The translations under genes were made by a program, and so were the position numbers. From JAICXG01 sp963801255 (GTDB lineage: Bacteria; Verrucomicrobiota; Verrucomicrobiia; Chthoniobacterales; UBA10450), in the NCBI GenBank assembly GCA_963801255.1, contig CAWDEC010000008.1, positions 62,001 to 126,000 on the forward strand: a stretch of 64,000 nucleotides of DNA. Reading direction: 5' to 3'. The notes under the pieces are model-generated. The model worked only from the letters and a program-made list of their open reading frames with translations. It did not search any database and had not been told where the DNA came from. How positions within the stretch are numbered: the stretch's first letter is position 1; every line of letters starts with the position of its first letter. This document shows positions 7,287 to 16,720 of the stretch, one piece after another.

Positions 7287-9098
7287 TCACCATGGTTGTC
7301 TCTGTCGGCGGAAAATGTTGCCCCAGGAAAAGGTCGCGTCGCGCCGCTCTTTCGGTCGTGCGAACTCCGGCAGGCGCGGCGGTGTTGCCAGCGCAAATCC
7401 TGGCAAATTGAGCGAAAGATTGGGGTTGTAATAAGGATCCTGTAGCAACTCCGCACCCCACTTAACCTGCATGTAGGTCGCTTCCCTAACGAACTGGTTT
7501 TGCTCCGCCCGGGTCGGCTGATGGCCACGCGAGGCTGACTCATGATGGATGAGGTTGGCGTAGGGTGTCCAGACGTTACGAAAGCCGGCAGCGACGAGCC
7601 GCAAACAGAAATCGATGTCGTTGAAGCTAACCGGTAAATCGATCTCATTCATTCCGCCTAACGACTCGAATAGCTCCTTCCGTACTGCCAGACACGCGCC
7701 GGTGACAGCGGAAACATTCTGCTGCAAAAGTGCGCGACTAAAATATCCGCCGCGGCTCCGTCGCTGATTCGCGAAGGCATGGCCCGCCACTCCGCCCAGC
7801 CCAAGGATCACCCCGGCATGTTGCAACGTGTCGTTAGGATACCAGAGTCGAGCGCCGACCGCGCCGACTTGCGGGCGAACGGTGTGACTGACCATTTCGC
7901 GCAGCCAATCGCTTTCCACGGCTTCGATATCATTGTTCAGAAAAAGCAAAATCTCGCCGCCGGCCGCGGCCGCGCCGGCGTTCGTTAGGCGACTGAAATT
8001 GAAATCGCCCTCGTCATGGACTACCTGCGCGTCGATCGTGCGCAGATATTCGTGCGTTTCCGGCTCGATCGAACCGTTATCGACGATGACAATCTCAACC
8101 GGCGCATAGTCCGTTTGCTCGCGAATACTCGCGAGGCATTTCTGCAAGAGAGCGATTCGGTCGCGCATCGGAATAATAATCGAAACCTTCGGCATCAAGG
8201 TGCCTAACGAATAACGAACGCGATGCGCCTCGCTGTTTTCCGGACACGGCTCGACCTGCGCCTCGACCCCGCGGCGAGCGAGATGCTCCGCAATCGCCCG
8301 GCGAGCAGCGACGGTGGCATACGGTTTCGCGTCTGGGAGCGCGGCCACGCTGCCGCCCGCCATTCGCCAGTGATAAAGCACGCGCGGGATATGCCGGATC
8401 TGTTCCGGCCGCAAACGCTCGAGACAGCGCAGGACAAGATCGTAATCCTGCGAACCATCGAGCCCCTCGCGAAATCCGCCGACCTCGCGCATGAGGTCGG
8501 CCCGATAAACGCCGAGGTGATTGACGAAATTCTGTGCCAGAAAAAGCTCTGGGTTCCAATCCGGCTTAAAGTAAGCCGTCGAGCGATTCCCCACCGCGTC
8601 GATTTTGTCTTCGTCGGAGTAAATCAAGCCCGCCTGCGGAAATTCCGCGGTTTCGAGTGCGACATGCGCCAGCGCGTCGGAGGCAAGCACATCGTCCTGA
8701 TCGAGGAGCGCGCACCATTGGCCGCTCGCCAGACTCAGTGCCGAGTTCGAGCAGGCGGCGATATGGCCATTGTTAGGGCGGAAGATGACTTTGATTCGCC
8801 GATCAAGCTTGGCGACTTGTTCGAGCCAGGGGCGCACTTCCTCGCTGCTCGATGCATCGTCGGCCAGGCAAAGCTCCCAACATTCGTAAATCTGCCCTCG
8901 AACAGAGTCGATCGCCGCCTCGAGAAAAAGGAGGTTGGGATCGTAAACCGGCACAATCACCGAAATAAGCGGTTGCTCGCGTAGTTCACGAATCTGTTGG
9001 CGAAGGGCGTTGGCGTCGATTAGCGCATATCGCCGCAGCCATTCCTCGTAAGCCGGCGGTGCTTCCGGACGCGGAATCTTCGGCTTACTCGACTTCAT
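7287..9098 (-). CDS. glycosyltransferase with two GT2 domains
   Basis: 603 residues. The first GT-A domain begins near residue 43 (LISVIVPVYDPNLLFLEA) with LLDQDDVLA as the DxD-type metal site and YSDEDKID further on. The second begins near residue 305 (PKVSIIIPMRDRIALLQKCL) with EIVIVDNGS and LFLNNDIEA, then the acceptor-side motif SAVTGACLAVRKELF. This double-GT2 layout is common in O-antigen and exopolysaccharide clusters (rhamnosyltransferase-like). It would use nucleotide sugars in the cytosol. The start overlaps the end of the upstream 1316-residue gene by 14 nt, so the two are translationally coupled. Contains three exact copies of the iterated word. Confidence 0.87.
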   Translation of the reverse strand: MKSSKPKIPRPEAPPAYEEWLRRYALIDANALRQQIRELREQPLISVIVPVYDPNLLFLEAAIDSVRGQIYECWELCLADDASSSEEVRPWLEQVAKLDRRIKVIFRPNNGHIAACSNSALSLASGQWCALLDQDDVLASDALAHVALETAEFPQAGLIYSDEDKIDAVGNRSTAYFKPDWNPELFLAQNFVNHLGVYRADLMREVGGFREGLDGSQDYDLVLRCLERLRPEQIRHIPRVLYHWRMAGGSVAALPDAKPYATVAARRAIAEHLARRGVEAQVEPCPENSEAHRVRYSLGTLMPKVSIIIPMRDRIALLQKCLASIREQTDYAPVEIVIVDNGSIEPETHEYLRTIDAQVVHDEGDFNFSRLTNAGAAAAGGEILLFLNNDIEAVESDWLREMVSHTVRPQVGAVGARLWYPNDTLQHAGVILGLGGVAGHAFANQRRSRGGYFSRALLQQNVSAVTGACLAVRKELFESLGGMNEIDLPVSFNDIDFCLRLVAAGFRNVWTPYANLIHHESASRGHQPTRAEQNQFVREATYMQVKWGAELLQDPYYNPNLSLNLPGFALATPPRLPEFARPKERRDATFSWGNIFRRQRQPW

Positions 9099-12000
9099 GC
9101 TTCACGCGTTGTTTAATTACGGAAAGATCGATTGCCTCTTGCACAAGCCGGCGAAAATCTTTGCCGAAACGCGCGAGCGTGAAACGCCGTTCGTAAGTCG
9201 TTCGCGCGTGTTCCGCGAGCTGAGGGATCAGGCTCGGGTTTTCGATCAAGCGCCGCATCGCCAGTGCGAGCTCGGCGGATGATTCCGGCCTAACGAGCAG
9301 CGCGTCTTCGTTGTTCGTCAGGATTTCCGAAATTCCGCCTACGGTAGTGGCTATGAGCGCGCGACCAAGGCTCAGCGCTTCGAGGATGATCACCGGCATC
9401 GCTTCGTCGCGCGACGCGGAGACGATCACGTCTGCCTCCCGCATTTGCGCGATCGCGTCCTGATGGGCGAGCGCTCCCAGGACGCTGAGGTTTTGTAACG
9501 ACCGGGCGAGACGATCGACCTTCAGCCAAAAATCGGGATCGAGAATTCTGCCCGCGATCTGGAACTCCGCTTTTTCGCGGACCGCGGCTGGAAGCGACGC
9601 GGCGGCTTCGACGAAAATATCCTGTCCTTTGCGCGGTTCGATGCTGGCCAGGAGCAGGAAGCGCAGGCGCCCCTGCCTAACGGCGCTCGGGTCTGTGACC
9701 TCGAGATCGGGAATGGCATTGTGAAGGGCTTTCACCGGTCCGGTGCGGTAGGCGCGATAGATTTCCGCGGTACGCTCGGAGGGCGCGATCACCAAATCGG
9801 GCAGTGGCATGGCCGCTCGCAGCTCCGCGTCTTCACGAAGATAATGCTCGCCGACCGAGCCGGGCTCGTGCACCCACCAGACAACCGGCACACTCATATT
9901 TTTCAGGGCACGGACCGCGTTCTTGCTCCGAATGCTGTTCGCGATCACGCAATCGAAATCACGCGCAAATCGCAGGAACGATTCGTGGCCGGCATCAAGC
10001 AGCGAGTCGATGATGACCGGGATTCCCAGCTCGGAAAATTTCTTTCTCAGCGGCCCGTCATTGGGCGACATCACGACCGCGAAAATGCCGTTCTCACGAC
10101 ACCACCGCGCTGCGTGCCATAGCATGATCGGCGCGCCGGAGAGCGAAAAGTCATGTGAGACGAGGAGCAAGTCGGGAGTGCTCGCGACTGCGTTCGTGCC
10201 ACGCGCGGCCATCCGGATCGGTGTGGGCGAATCCGTGTAGAGCCAGTCCCGCATATTCGTTGGAAAATAGGGATCGTGAGTCGTGAACTCAGGCCACCGT
10301 TTCAGCAGATAGATTGATGCCTTATCGCGCTCGGTTGGTCTTTCCTCCGTCGCCCCTAACGAGACGTGTCCGGCATGATGCAAAGTGGCGAAGGGCGTGT
10401 AAACACAGCGCAAACCGGCCGCGCGAATCTTGAAACAAAGGTCGACGTCCGAATGCGCGATCGGAGTGTTCATCGCGTCGAATCCTTCGATGCGAAAAAA
10501 ATCTTCACGACGTAGCGCGAGACAGGCGGCGGAAAGCGCGGAAACATCACGTAGTGACTGCGCGAAATTGAAATGCTCGGTCGAATCGGCAGGTCGCTGA
10601 TGAAACGCCGTTCCCACCAGATTGCGCACGCCCACGACCAGTCCTGCGTGTTGAATCTGGCCGTTCTCGTAAAGCAACTTGGGAGCGACCGCGCCGATCT
10701 CGGGATTTTCCAGCGGTTCGATGAGATTTTGAATCCAGTCCCGCTGCGCCGTTTCGACGTCGTCATTAAAAAAAATGAAGCGCTCACCGCTGGCCGCGCG
10801 CGCCCCCGCGTTGCATTTGTCGGAGAAATTGAAAGGCTCGTCGTAAGGAACAAAAACCAAGTCTTCGCGATCACTTGCAGCTTGTAACTGCGCGAGCAGC
10901 CCACTGTTGGTTACGATCACAATTTCAAGGTTGGGATAATCAGTTTCGTTAGGCAGGTTTTCCAGACAACGCTGTGCGCGGCCGGACGAATCGGTCGGGA
11001 TGATGATCGAGACGCGCGGCCATTGCTCTGGCTGGAGACGGGCGCGATTCGCGGTCGGATATTCGATGATTTCGGCCGGCAACTGACGCCGCTTCATGGC
11101 GTCAGCCAGCGCCGCGAGATTCGTGACGCGCGCTTCTGGTTTTCCCCCTGACGAACCCGAAGCGGGGTGCTCGCGCCAATGATAAAGCACCTGCGGAATG
11201 TGGTGAACCGCCCGGGCCTTTTCCGTCGCCCGCAAAGCAAAATCGTAGTCTTGCGAGAGATCGAATTCCCTGCGGAAATCTCCGATCTGCTCGACGAGCG
11301 CGCGGCGATACGCTGTGAGATGGCCGAGATACATCGAGGAGCAAAGCAGCTCCGGGCTCCATTCCGGTTTGAAAAACGGCGTGTGCCGACGACCGTTTTC
11401 GTCGCAACGATCTTCGTCGCTGTAGAAAATGTCGACCTCCGGCGCGCGTTCGATTGCCCTTGTCAGACTGTAAATCGCCCAAGAGGCCAACAGATCATCG
11501 TGGTCGACACAGGCGATGAAGTCGCCCGTCGCCATCGCCAGGGCGTGGTTGGTGTTTAGCGAGATGCCAAGATTGCTCGTTAGGCGCTGATGACGAATGC
11601 GCTTTTCTTGCGACATCCATTTTTCGATCAGCTGACGCGTCTCCACGCGCTGCGAACCGCCATCCACCAAACAAAGCTCCCAGTTCGGCGCGGTCTGCGC
11701 GGCGATGGAGGCGAGCAGCGCATCGAGAAATTTCGCCGGCGGATCGTAAACCGGCAGGAGCAGACTGATGAGTGGCGCGTTTTGCCATTGCGAGGCGGCT
11801 TGCCGCTGTTTCGTTAGGCCAATCTCGTCCGGTTCGTGCTCTCGCTGCCAAACGAGGTAGCGGTCTTCCGGCGGCGCTTTCTTTTGGCCCAAGGACTTTG
11901 GTACCGCTGGCGCTGCCGGTTCCTGCCGCAGCAAACCGAGATTGCGGGGAATCCGTCCCAGCTCGCGCGCAAGGCGTTGCGCGAACGGTCGCCGTTTCTT

Positions 12001-13035
12001 TTCGCCGATGGTACCCTCCTGAAAACAGCGCCCGCCTTTGCGGCAGGCTTTTTTCGCCATCTGCATGATGCGCTTTTGCTCCTTCAATTGCGCTTTGAGT
12101 TTTGCCAGATCGCGTTTGCGGCTCTCGCCTTCAGCCAGAAATTGCCGCAATTGCTCGTGCTGGCTGTCCATGACCAGTTGCGCCTTGGCGCGGTCGCGGC
12201 GCAGGGCGTCGAGATCGAAGCGCAAGGCCTCCAGTTGCGCGCCCTGCTCGTCCATCGTTTCCTGCGCTTTCCAGCGGTCTTCGAGCAACGATTCGAGCCA
12301 AATCTGGCGGGCGGAGAGTGCGGCCAGATCAGCCAGCGCCTGCGTAGAACCAGCCTGCGCGTCGATGCGTTGCACCGCGAGGCCGTAAAGATCACGCAGG
12401 CTGATTCCAGATTCGTTAGGCGTCGTTAGGCCGTGGAAAAGCGGTGAGTCTGCCGAATGAGAATGTTGCGGCCAAAAAACCCCGAGCCCGCAACCCGCCT
12501 CCAGGTCGACTGCGACGCGCTCTCGCAGCCAGCGGTGCCAGGCGGCTGCTGGGGAATCCTCGCGTTGCAGCCCAATTCCGTGGACCAAAACGATGCTGTC
12601 GTTAGAAAGAACCCGTTCCCAGTTTTCCAGATCCCGCAGGATCTCAGAACCAACATCGCAATCATCGATCACCAGCAGATCGACCTTTCGCTCTGCGCAA
12701 TCGTCCAGCAGCGCGACCGTGTCGTTAGGATGCAGCCGGGCGAACTCGCGATAATGTTCCGCGGCGTAGCGAACACTTTCCCGCCATGCATCATCGTCAT
12801 CGCGGGATTGCAGGCCGCGCCATACGGCCACGCACTCACTCGTTAGGCCGCCTTCTCGCACGGCCTGACAAAGGGTGAAAAAGCCGTCGCCATCGCCCAG
12901 TCCGAGCACGACAATCCGTTTCGGTCGCACTGTCCTCACCAGATCGTAAAGCAGCGGCAGATAATGTCGGATTTGTCTGCCATGGTAATAGCGCGGTTGA
13001 AAGGCGAACAGGCTGGGCAAATTCAGCAGGTTCAT
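9085..13035 (-). CDS. multidomain methyltransferase-like / GT2 / GT2 / GT4 fusion protein
   Basis: 1316 residues. Residues 1-195 resemble the class I SAM methyltransferases found in such clusters (RIVVLGLGDGDGFFTL, DLLVIDDCDVGSE), though the glycine motif is divergent. Residues about 230-340 are a Lys/Glu/Gln-rich coiled coil. A GT2 domain follows near 410 (PLISLLLPVYDPP, DHDDLLA, FYSDEDRCDE), then a second near 690 (PRVSIIIPTD, FFNDDVETAQRDW). The C-terminal third (from about 985, LLLVSHDFSLSGAPI) is a GT4 GT-B domain with the E-x7-E motif DEAMPVIILEALSLG. One polypeptide could add two or three sugars in order. The neighbouring 15.1-17.8 kb set carries the GT2-GT2 and GT4 parts as separate genes. 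Seven exact copies of the iterated word lie inside. Confidence 0.85.
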   Translation of the reverse strand: MNLLNLPSLFAFQPRYYHGRQIRHYLPLLYDLVRTVRPKRIVVLGLGDGDGFFTLCQAVREGGLTSECVAVWRGLQSRDDDDAWRESVRYAAEHYREFARLHPNDTVALLDDCAERKVDLLVIDDCDVGSEILRDLENWERVLSNDSIVLVHGIGLQREDSPAAAWHRWLRERVAVDLEAGCGLGVFWPQHSHSADSPLFHGLTTPNESGISLRDLYGLAVQRIDAQAGSTQALADLAALSARQIWLESLLEDRWKAQETMDEQGAQLEALRFDLDALRRDRAKAQLVMDSQHEQLRQFLAEGESRKRDLAKLKAQLKEQKRIMQMAKKACRKGGRCFQEGTIGEKKRRPFAQRLARELGRIPRNLGLLRQEPAAPAVPKSLGQKKAPPEDRYLVWQREHEPDEIGLTKQRQAASQWQNAPLISLLLPVYDPPAKFLDALLASIAAQTAPNWELCLVDGGSQRVETRQLIEKWMSQEKRIRHQRLTSNLGISLNTNHALAMATGDFIACVDHDDLLASWAIYSLTRAIERAPEVDIFYSDEDRCDENGRRHTPFFKPEWSPELLCSSMYLGHLTAYRRALVEQIGDFRREFDLSQDYDFALRATEKARAVHHIPQVLYHWREHPASGSSGGKPEARVTNLAALADAMKRRQLPAEIIEYPTANRARLQPEQWPRVSIIIPTDSSGRAQRCLENLPNETDYPNLEIVIVTNSGLLAQLQAASDREDLVFVPYDEPFNFSDKCNAGARAASGERFIFFNDDVETAQRDWIQNLIEPLENPEIGAVAPKLLYENGQIQHAGLVVGVRNLVGTAFHQRPADSTEHFNFAQSLRDVSALSAACLALRREDFFRIEGFDAMNTPIAHSDVDLCFKIRAAGLRCVYTPFATLHHAGHVSLGATEERPTERDKASIYLLKRWPEFTTHDPYFPTNMRDWLYTDSPTPIRMAARGTNAVASTPDLLLVSHDFSLSGAPIMLWHAARWCRENGIFAVVMSPNDGPLRKKFSELGIPVIIDSLLDAGHESFLRFARDFDCVIANSIRSKNAVRALKNMSVPVVWWVHEPGSVGEHYLREDAELRAAMPLPDLVIAPSERTAEIYRAYRTGPVKALHNAIPDLEVTDPSAVRQGRLRFLLLASIEPRKGQDIFVEAAASLPAAVREKAEFQIAGRILDPDFWLKVDRLARSLQNLSVLGALAHQDAIAQMREADVIVSASRDEAMPVIILEALSLGRALIATTVGGISEILTNNEDALLVRPESSAELALAMRRLIENPSLIPQLAEHARTTYERRFTLARFGKDFRRLVQEAIDLSVIKQRVKHEVE
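12413..12431. repeat. two direct copies of TCGTTAGGC one base apart
   Basis: Exact copies at 12413-12421 and 12423-12431 within the methyltransferase/coiled-coil part of the 1316-residue fusion gene. The 10-bp period keeps both copies on the same face of the helix and puts them in different reading frames, so protein conservation alone does not explain the repeat. Confidence 0.9.
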
Positions 13036-13118
13036 TCGGCTAACGAACGCATCGCAATTGCACGCAATCGACCAATTGCTCTCCGGCCTGAAGATCGCTC
13101 ACGATGACCAGCTGGTCG

Positions 13119-14468
13119 TTAGGCGAGATCAGTTTCTTTTGCGCGCAGGTGCGCCTCGGCCGCGTCGATCGTCGCGTTCGGATCGTCGGTAAACTGGAGC
13201 TGAGCGGCAAAGACGCCCCAGCAGACGGCAAGTTGGCGGTAAACGTGTTCGTTAGGCGTAAAGGCGAAGATGGGTGCGTATGCGGGTCGCAGGTTTGAAA
13301 CATAACGCGTCATTGTGCCGTGCCGGGTAAAGACCACCAGCTTGGCTTGGTGCAGCGAATCGGCCAGGGAAACCGCCGCGGCGACCATCTTCTGCCGCGC
13401 ATCTTCCAGGATCGCGTCCTTGCCAAACCCGGCACCGCCGCTCTGCTCGATCCGGAGCGCGACTCGATCCAACACCTTTACGCACTCGACTGGGTAACGC
13501 CCGCTCGTCGTTTCGCCAGTGAGCATAATCGCGTCCGCCTGTTCGAAAACAGCGTTCGCAATATCGGTCACTTCCGCCCGGGTCGGAACCGGATTCTCGA
13601 TCATGGATTCGAGCATTTGCGTCGCGACGATGACGGGTTTGCCGATTCGCAGACAGCGTTTCACGATCCTCCGCTGAATAATCGGTAGTTCCTCCATCGG
13701 GCATTCGATACCGAGGTCGCCGCGCGCAACCAGCAGCACGTCGGTCGCCCCGATCATCTCATCGATCGCGCGCACAGCGCTTTGGCTTTCGATCTTTGCC
13801 ACTACCGCAGCCGCGCTGCCGCCTTTGCGCAGAAGCTTGCGCAGTTGGACAAGATCTTCCTTCCTACGGGCAAAACTGAGCGCTACAAAATCGACTTCGA
13901 GCTCGATGCCAAGGGCCACATCGGCCAAATCTTTTTTGGTGAGGGCGGGCAGATTCACGTCCACGCCCGGCAAATTGATGTGGCGGCGCGAGCCGAGTTT
14001 GCCCTCGGTGAGGACGGATGTGCGGATACGATCGTCCTTCTTGTCCAAGACCCGCGCTTGGAGGAGCCCGTTGTCGAGCAGGATGATATTGCCGACTGCG
14101 ACATCGTCGATCAGATCATCGTAGTTAACTGTAATCGAATTCGGCTCCGTGCTCCGCGCGCCGCGCACGGTGATTTCCAGAATGTCCCCGACCACTAAGT
14201 GCAGGTCGTTAGGCAAGACACCTGTGCGGATTGCCGGGCCCTGCGTATCCAGCATCAGGGCGACGTTCCGTTCCAGCGCCCGCGCGATCGACCGCACCCG
14301 GGGCACGATTTCGCGCACCCAGTCGTGCGCGGCATGACTCATGTTGAGACGAAACACGTCCACGCCCGCGCCGATCATTTTTTCAATGACGGCCGAGCTC
14401 TCGGATGCCGGACCCAATGTGCAGATGATTTTGGTTTTACGCACCGGCGTGAGAATTCCGACGCGCAT
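13119..14468 (-). CDS. pyk: pyruvate kinase
   Basis: 449 residues from the ATG at 14468 (MRVGILTPVRKTKIICTLGP). The longer frame to 14549 would collide with the start of the divergent methyltransferase gene. It converts phosphoenolpyruvate and ADP to pyruvate and ATP in glycolysis. Visible signatures are KIICTLGPAS, the active-site segment VVAKIES, ARGDLGIE, and VATQMLESMIENPVPTRAEV. The usual DTKGPEIRTG loop reads DTQGPAIRTG: the conserved Lys is Gln, and Ala replaces the Glu that goes with potassium dependence. The stop TAA is part of a copy of the iterated word (13116-13124). It sits between two glycosyltransferase sets, which may simply be chance. Confidence 0.92.
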   Translation of the reverse strand: MRVGILTPVRKTKIICTLGPASESSAVIEKMIGAGVDVFRLNMSHAAHDWVREIVPRVRSIARALERNVALMLDTQGPAIRTGVLPNDLHLVVGDILEITVRGARSTEPNSITVNYDDLIDDVAVGNIILLDNGLLQARVLDKKDDRIRTSVLTEGKLGSRRHINLPGVDVNLPALTKKDLADVALGIELEVDFVALSFARRKEDLVQLRKLLRKGGSAAAVVAKIESQSAVRAIDEMIGATDVLLVARGDLGIECPMEELPIIQRRIVKRCLRIGKPVIVATQMLESMIENPVPTRAEVTDIANAVFEQADAIMLTGETTSGRYPVECVKVLDRVALRIEQSGGAGFGKDAILEDARQKMVAAAVSLADSLHQAKLVVFTRHGTMTRYVSNLRPAYAPIFAFTPNEHVYRQLAVCWGVFAAQLQFTDDPNATIDAAEAHLRAKETDLA

Positions 14469-14543
14469 CTCTTTTGCAAGGCGATTTATCGAGAGCGCCG
14501 CATCAACGTTGCGCGAAAGGCCCAAGAAGCATTCAGTAAGCCG

Positions 14544-15140
14544 GTGCATCCCAGCTCATTCGATAAGATGGCGGACTTCGTGCGGAAGTATCTCGAACCG
14601 CGCCGTGCGGAACCGCTCGTCATTCTGGACCTGGGGAGCCGGGACTATAACGGAACTTACCGCCCACTTCTCGATCGGGCACCCTGGCGCTATCTCGGAC
14701 TCGATCTGGAGGCTGGTCCGAATGTCGACGTCGTTCTGCATGATCCTTATCGCTGGCGGGAAATCGAGTCCGGCAGCGCGGATGTGCTTGTCTCGGGACA
14801 AACCTTTGAGCACACGGAATTTTTCTGGCTCACCGTGGGTGAAATCGCACGGGTCTTAAAAGCCGGCGGCCTGGCTTGTGTTATTGCGCCGTCGGCAGGC
14901 GAGGAACATCGTTATCCGGTCGATTGCTGGCGGGTTTATCCAGACGGGCTCCGCGCCCTGGCTCGTTACGCCAAGCTCGAAGTGGTTGAAGCCTGGACGC
15001 AATGGGAAGATCGCCCGCAGTACGATAACGAAAGCAATAAGTGGCATGACTCGGTCCTCGTAGCACGAAAGCCTGAAAGAGCGCTCAGTCGCAACTGGAG
15101 TCGCTGGTTACGGTTCTCTCGTCGCCACCGAGCTTGCTAA
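14544..15140 (+). CDS. class I SAM-dependent methyltransferase
   Basis: 198 residues from a GTG at 14544, giving VHPSSFDKMADFV. HPSS-x-x-K/M is the standard N-terminus of this glycan-cluster methyltransferase type, so the GTG start is preferred over the longer open frame. Motif I is VILDLGSRDYNG, followed by the acidic LGLDLEAGPNVD and then SGQTFEHTEFFW and VLKAGGLACVIAPS. The HRYPVDCWRVYPDG segment is characteristic of the group. The likely substrate is a glycan or glycolipid precursor. It diverges from pyruvate kinase and its end overlaps the convergent GT2 gene by 4 nt. Confidence 0.8.
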   Translation: MHPSSFDKMADFVRKYLEPRRAEPLVILDLGSRDYNGTYRPLLDRAPWRYLGLDLEAGPNVDVVLHDPYRWREIESGSADVLVSGQTFEHTEFFWLTVGEIARVLKAGGLACVIAPSAGEEHRYPVDCWRVYPDGLRALARYAKLEVVEAWTQWEDRPQYDNESNKWHDSVLVARKPERALSRNWSRWLRFSRRHRAC

Positions 15141-16720
15141 CTGCCGGCTAGTCGCGGCGGTGTCGCCAGGACAAAACCGGGCGGTTCCAGCGACAGGTTA
15201 GGGTTATAAAACGGATCGTGCCGTAGCTCGCCTCCCCAGCGTTCCTGCATGTAACTGGTTTCTTTATCATCAGGCGATCCTTCGTCTGCCGGGTCCGACG
15301 AGAGAATCAAATTAGCATAGGGCGTCCAGATAACTCGAAGCTGCAGCGCACGAAGTCGCAGACAGAAGTCGATGTCGTAGAAATGATATGGGAGGTTGGC
15401 TGCATCGAAGCCGCCAAGCCTCTTGAAAACGTCTTGTCGCACAACGAGGCAGCCGGCAGAGACCGCAGATAGGTTCTGTTGCAGCAAGGCGCGATTGAAA
15501 TAGCCCGGGTGACCTCGCGGAAATCCAAAAAAGGCCGGGGCCGCAATTCCGCCGAGCCCTAGAATAAGTCCGCCATCAAGAACGGATCCTGTTGAAGAGG
15601 AGAGACAGCCGCCGACCGCTCCTACTTCCGGCCTTAAGACGTGGCTGACAAGCTCGCTTAACCAGCCATCTTCCGCCTGGCAAACCTTGTCACTTACGAA
15701 GACAAAAACTTCACCGCTTGCATCTTGCGCCGCCAGGTTGGCCCCCTCGGCGCCTCGCTCGACACGAACGATCTCGATTTCAGGGTAGTCACTTCCTTTC
15801 AAAAAGACACCTTCGCCTTCGCCCCCAAAAACGATGCTTACTTTCGGTCTGACTGCCGGCAGAGAATAGATGACGCGATGTGATTCATTATTTTCTGAGC
15901 AAGCTTCCGCAGTCGCGGCAATTCCGCTCCTGGCCAGGTAATCGTTCAAGGCGCGCCGCGCAGCGTGGCGTGCGTGTGGCTTGGCATCGGGTTCCAGGGC
16001 CAGACTGCCTTCGGTCATTCGCCAATGATAGAGAACCTTCGGGATATGTCGGATTTGCTCCGCACCTAACCGAGCCACGCAACGAAGCGCGAGATCATAA
16101 TCCTGCGATCCTTCGAAGCCTTCACGAAATCCACCGATTTCACGCATTAAAGACGTTCGATAGATGCCCAGATGATTAAGATAGTTCTGAGCCAGGAATA
16201 ACTCTGGATTCCAGTCTGACTTAAAGAAAGGATTGCTTCGCTCGCCGCTGACATTAACGAAATCCTCATCCGAATAAATCAATTGAACTTCGGGATGATA
16301 AACAATGGTGCTCGCGACCTCGGCAAGAGCGTTTTCCGCCAGGAGGTCGTCCTGGTCCAAGAGCCCGCACCATTCGCCCGAAGCCAGAGCGAGAGCTGAG
16401 TTCGTGCAGGCCGCGATTCCGCCATTCTTCTCGCGCAGAACATAGCGACAGCGCAACTCCTCTTGGCTGAGGGCTTCAATAAACTCTCTAACACGATTGC
16501 CACTCGAATGATCGTCTGCCAAACAAAGTTCCCAGCGCGGATATTGCTGCCGGCGAACAGATTCTATTGCCGCTTCGAGAAATTCGAGATCGGGATTGTA
16601 GATAGGAATGAGGACAGATATAAGAGGCTGCTGTATAAACATGCGAACCTCTCGGGCAAGCGTCTCTCGCTCCCGCGCAGTGAGGGTGGCATACCTGGTA
16701 ATCCACTCGGAGTAAGTCAT
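15137..16720 (-). CDS. glycosyltransferase, intact first GT2 domain and degenerate second
   Basis: 527 residues, a paralogue of the 603-residue protein at 7287-9098. The first GT2 domain is complete (LISVLIPIYNPDLEFLEA, LLDQDDLLA, YSDEDFVN). The second begins PKVSIVFGGEGEG and has lost about 45 residues that hold the nucleotide-binding VDNGS segment. Its DxD site reads VFVSDKVCQ where the paralogue has LFLNNDIEA. The later parts (SHVLRPEVGAVGG, NLSAVSAGCLVVRQ) are preserved. The second half is therefore probably inactive or structural. The gene follows the GT4 gene with a 4-nt overlap. Confidence 0.83.
   Translation of the reverse strand: MTYSEWITRYATLTARERETLAREVRMFIQQPLISVLIPIYNPDLEFLEAAIESVRRQQYPRWELCLADDHSSGNRVREFIEALSQEELRCRYVLREKNGGIAACTNSALALASGEWCGLLDQDDLLAENALAEVASTIVYHPEVQLIYSDEDFVNVSGERSNPFFKSDWNPELFLAQNYLNHLGIYRTSLMREIGGFREGFEGSQDYDLALRCVARLGAEQIRHIPKVLYHWRMTEGSLALEPDAKPHARHAARRALNDYLARSGIAATAEACSENNESHRVIYSLPAVRPKVSIVFGGEGEGVFLKGSDYPEIEIVRVERGAEGANLAAQDASGEVFVFVSDKVCQAEDGWLSELVSHVLRPEVGAVGGCLSSSTGSVLDGGLILGLGGIAAPAFFGFPRGHPGYFNRALLQQNLSAVSAGCLVVRQDVFKRLGGFDAANLPYHFYDIDFCLRLRALQLRVIWTPYANLILSSDPADEGSPDDKETSYMQERWGGELRHDPFYNPNLSLEPPGFVLATPPRLAGS

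Noticed and set aside
8223..8984. 253-codon plus-strand frame opposite the GT2 gene
   Set aside because: Shadow of a high-GC coding strand; no recognisable domain, while the opposite strand has complete GT2 motifs.
14199..14543. N-terminal extension of the methyltransferase antisense to pyruvate kinase
   Set aside because: The HPSS start at 14544 is the family N-terminus; the extension reads antisense to conserved pyruvate kinase motifs.
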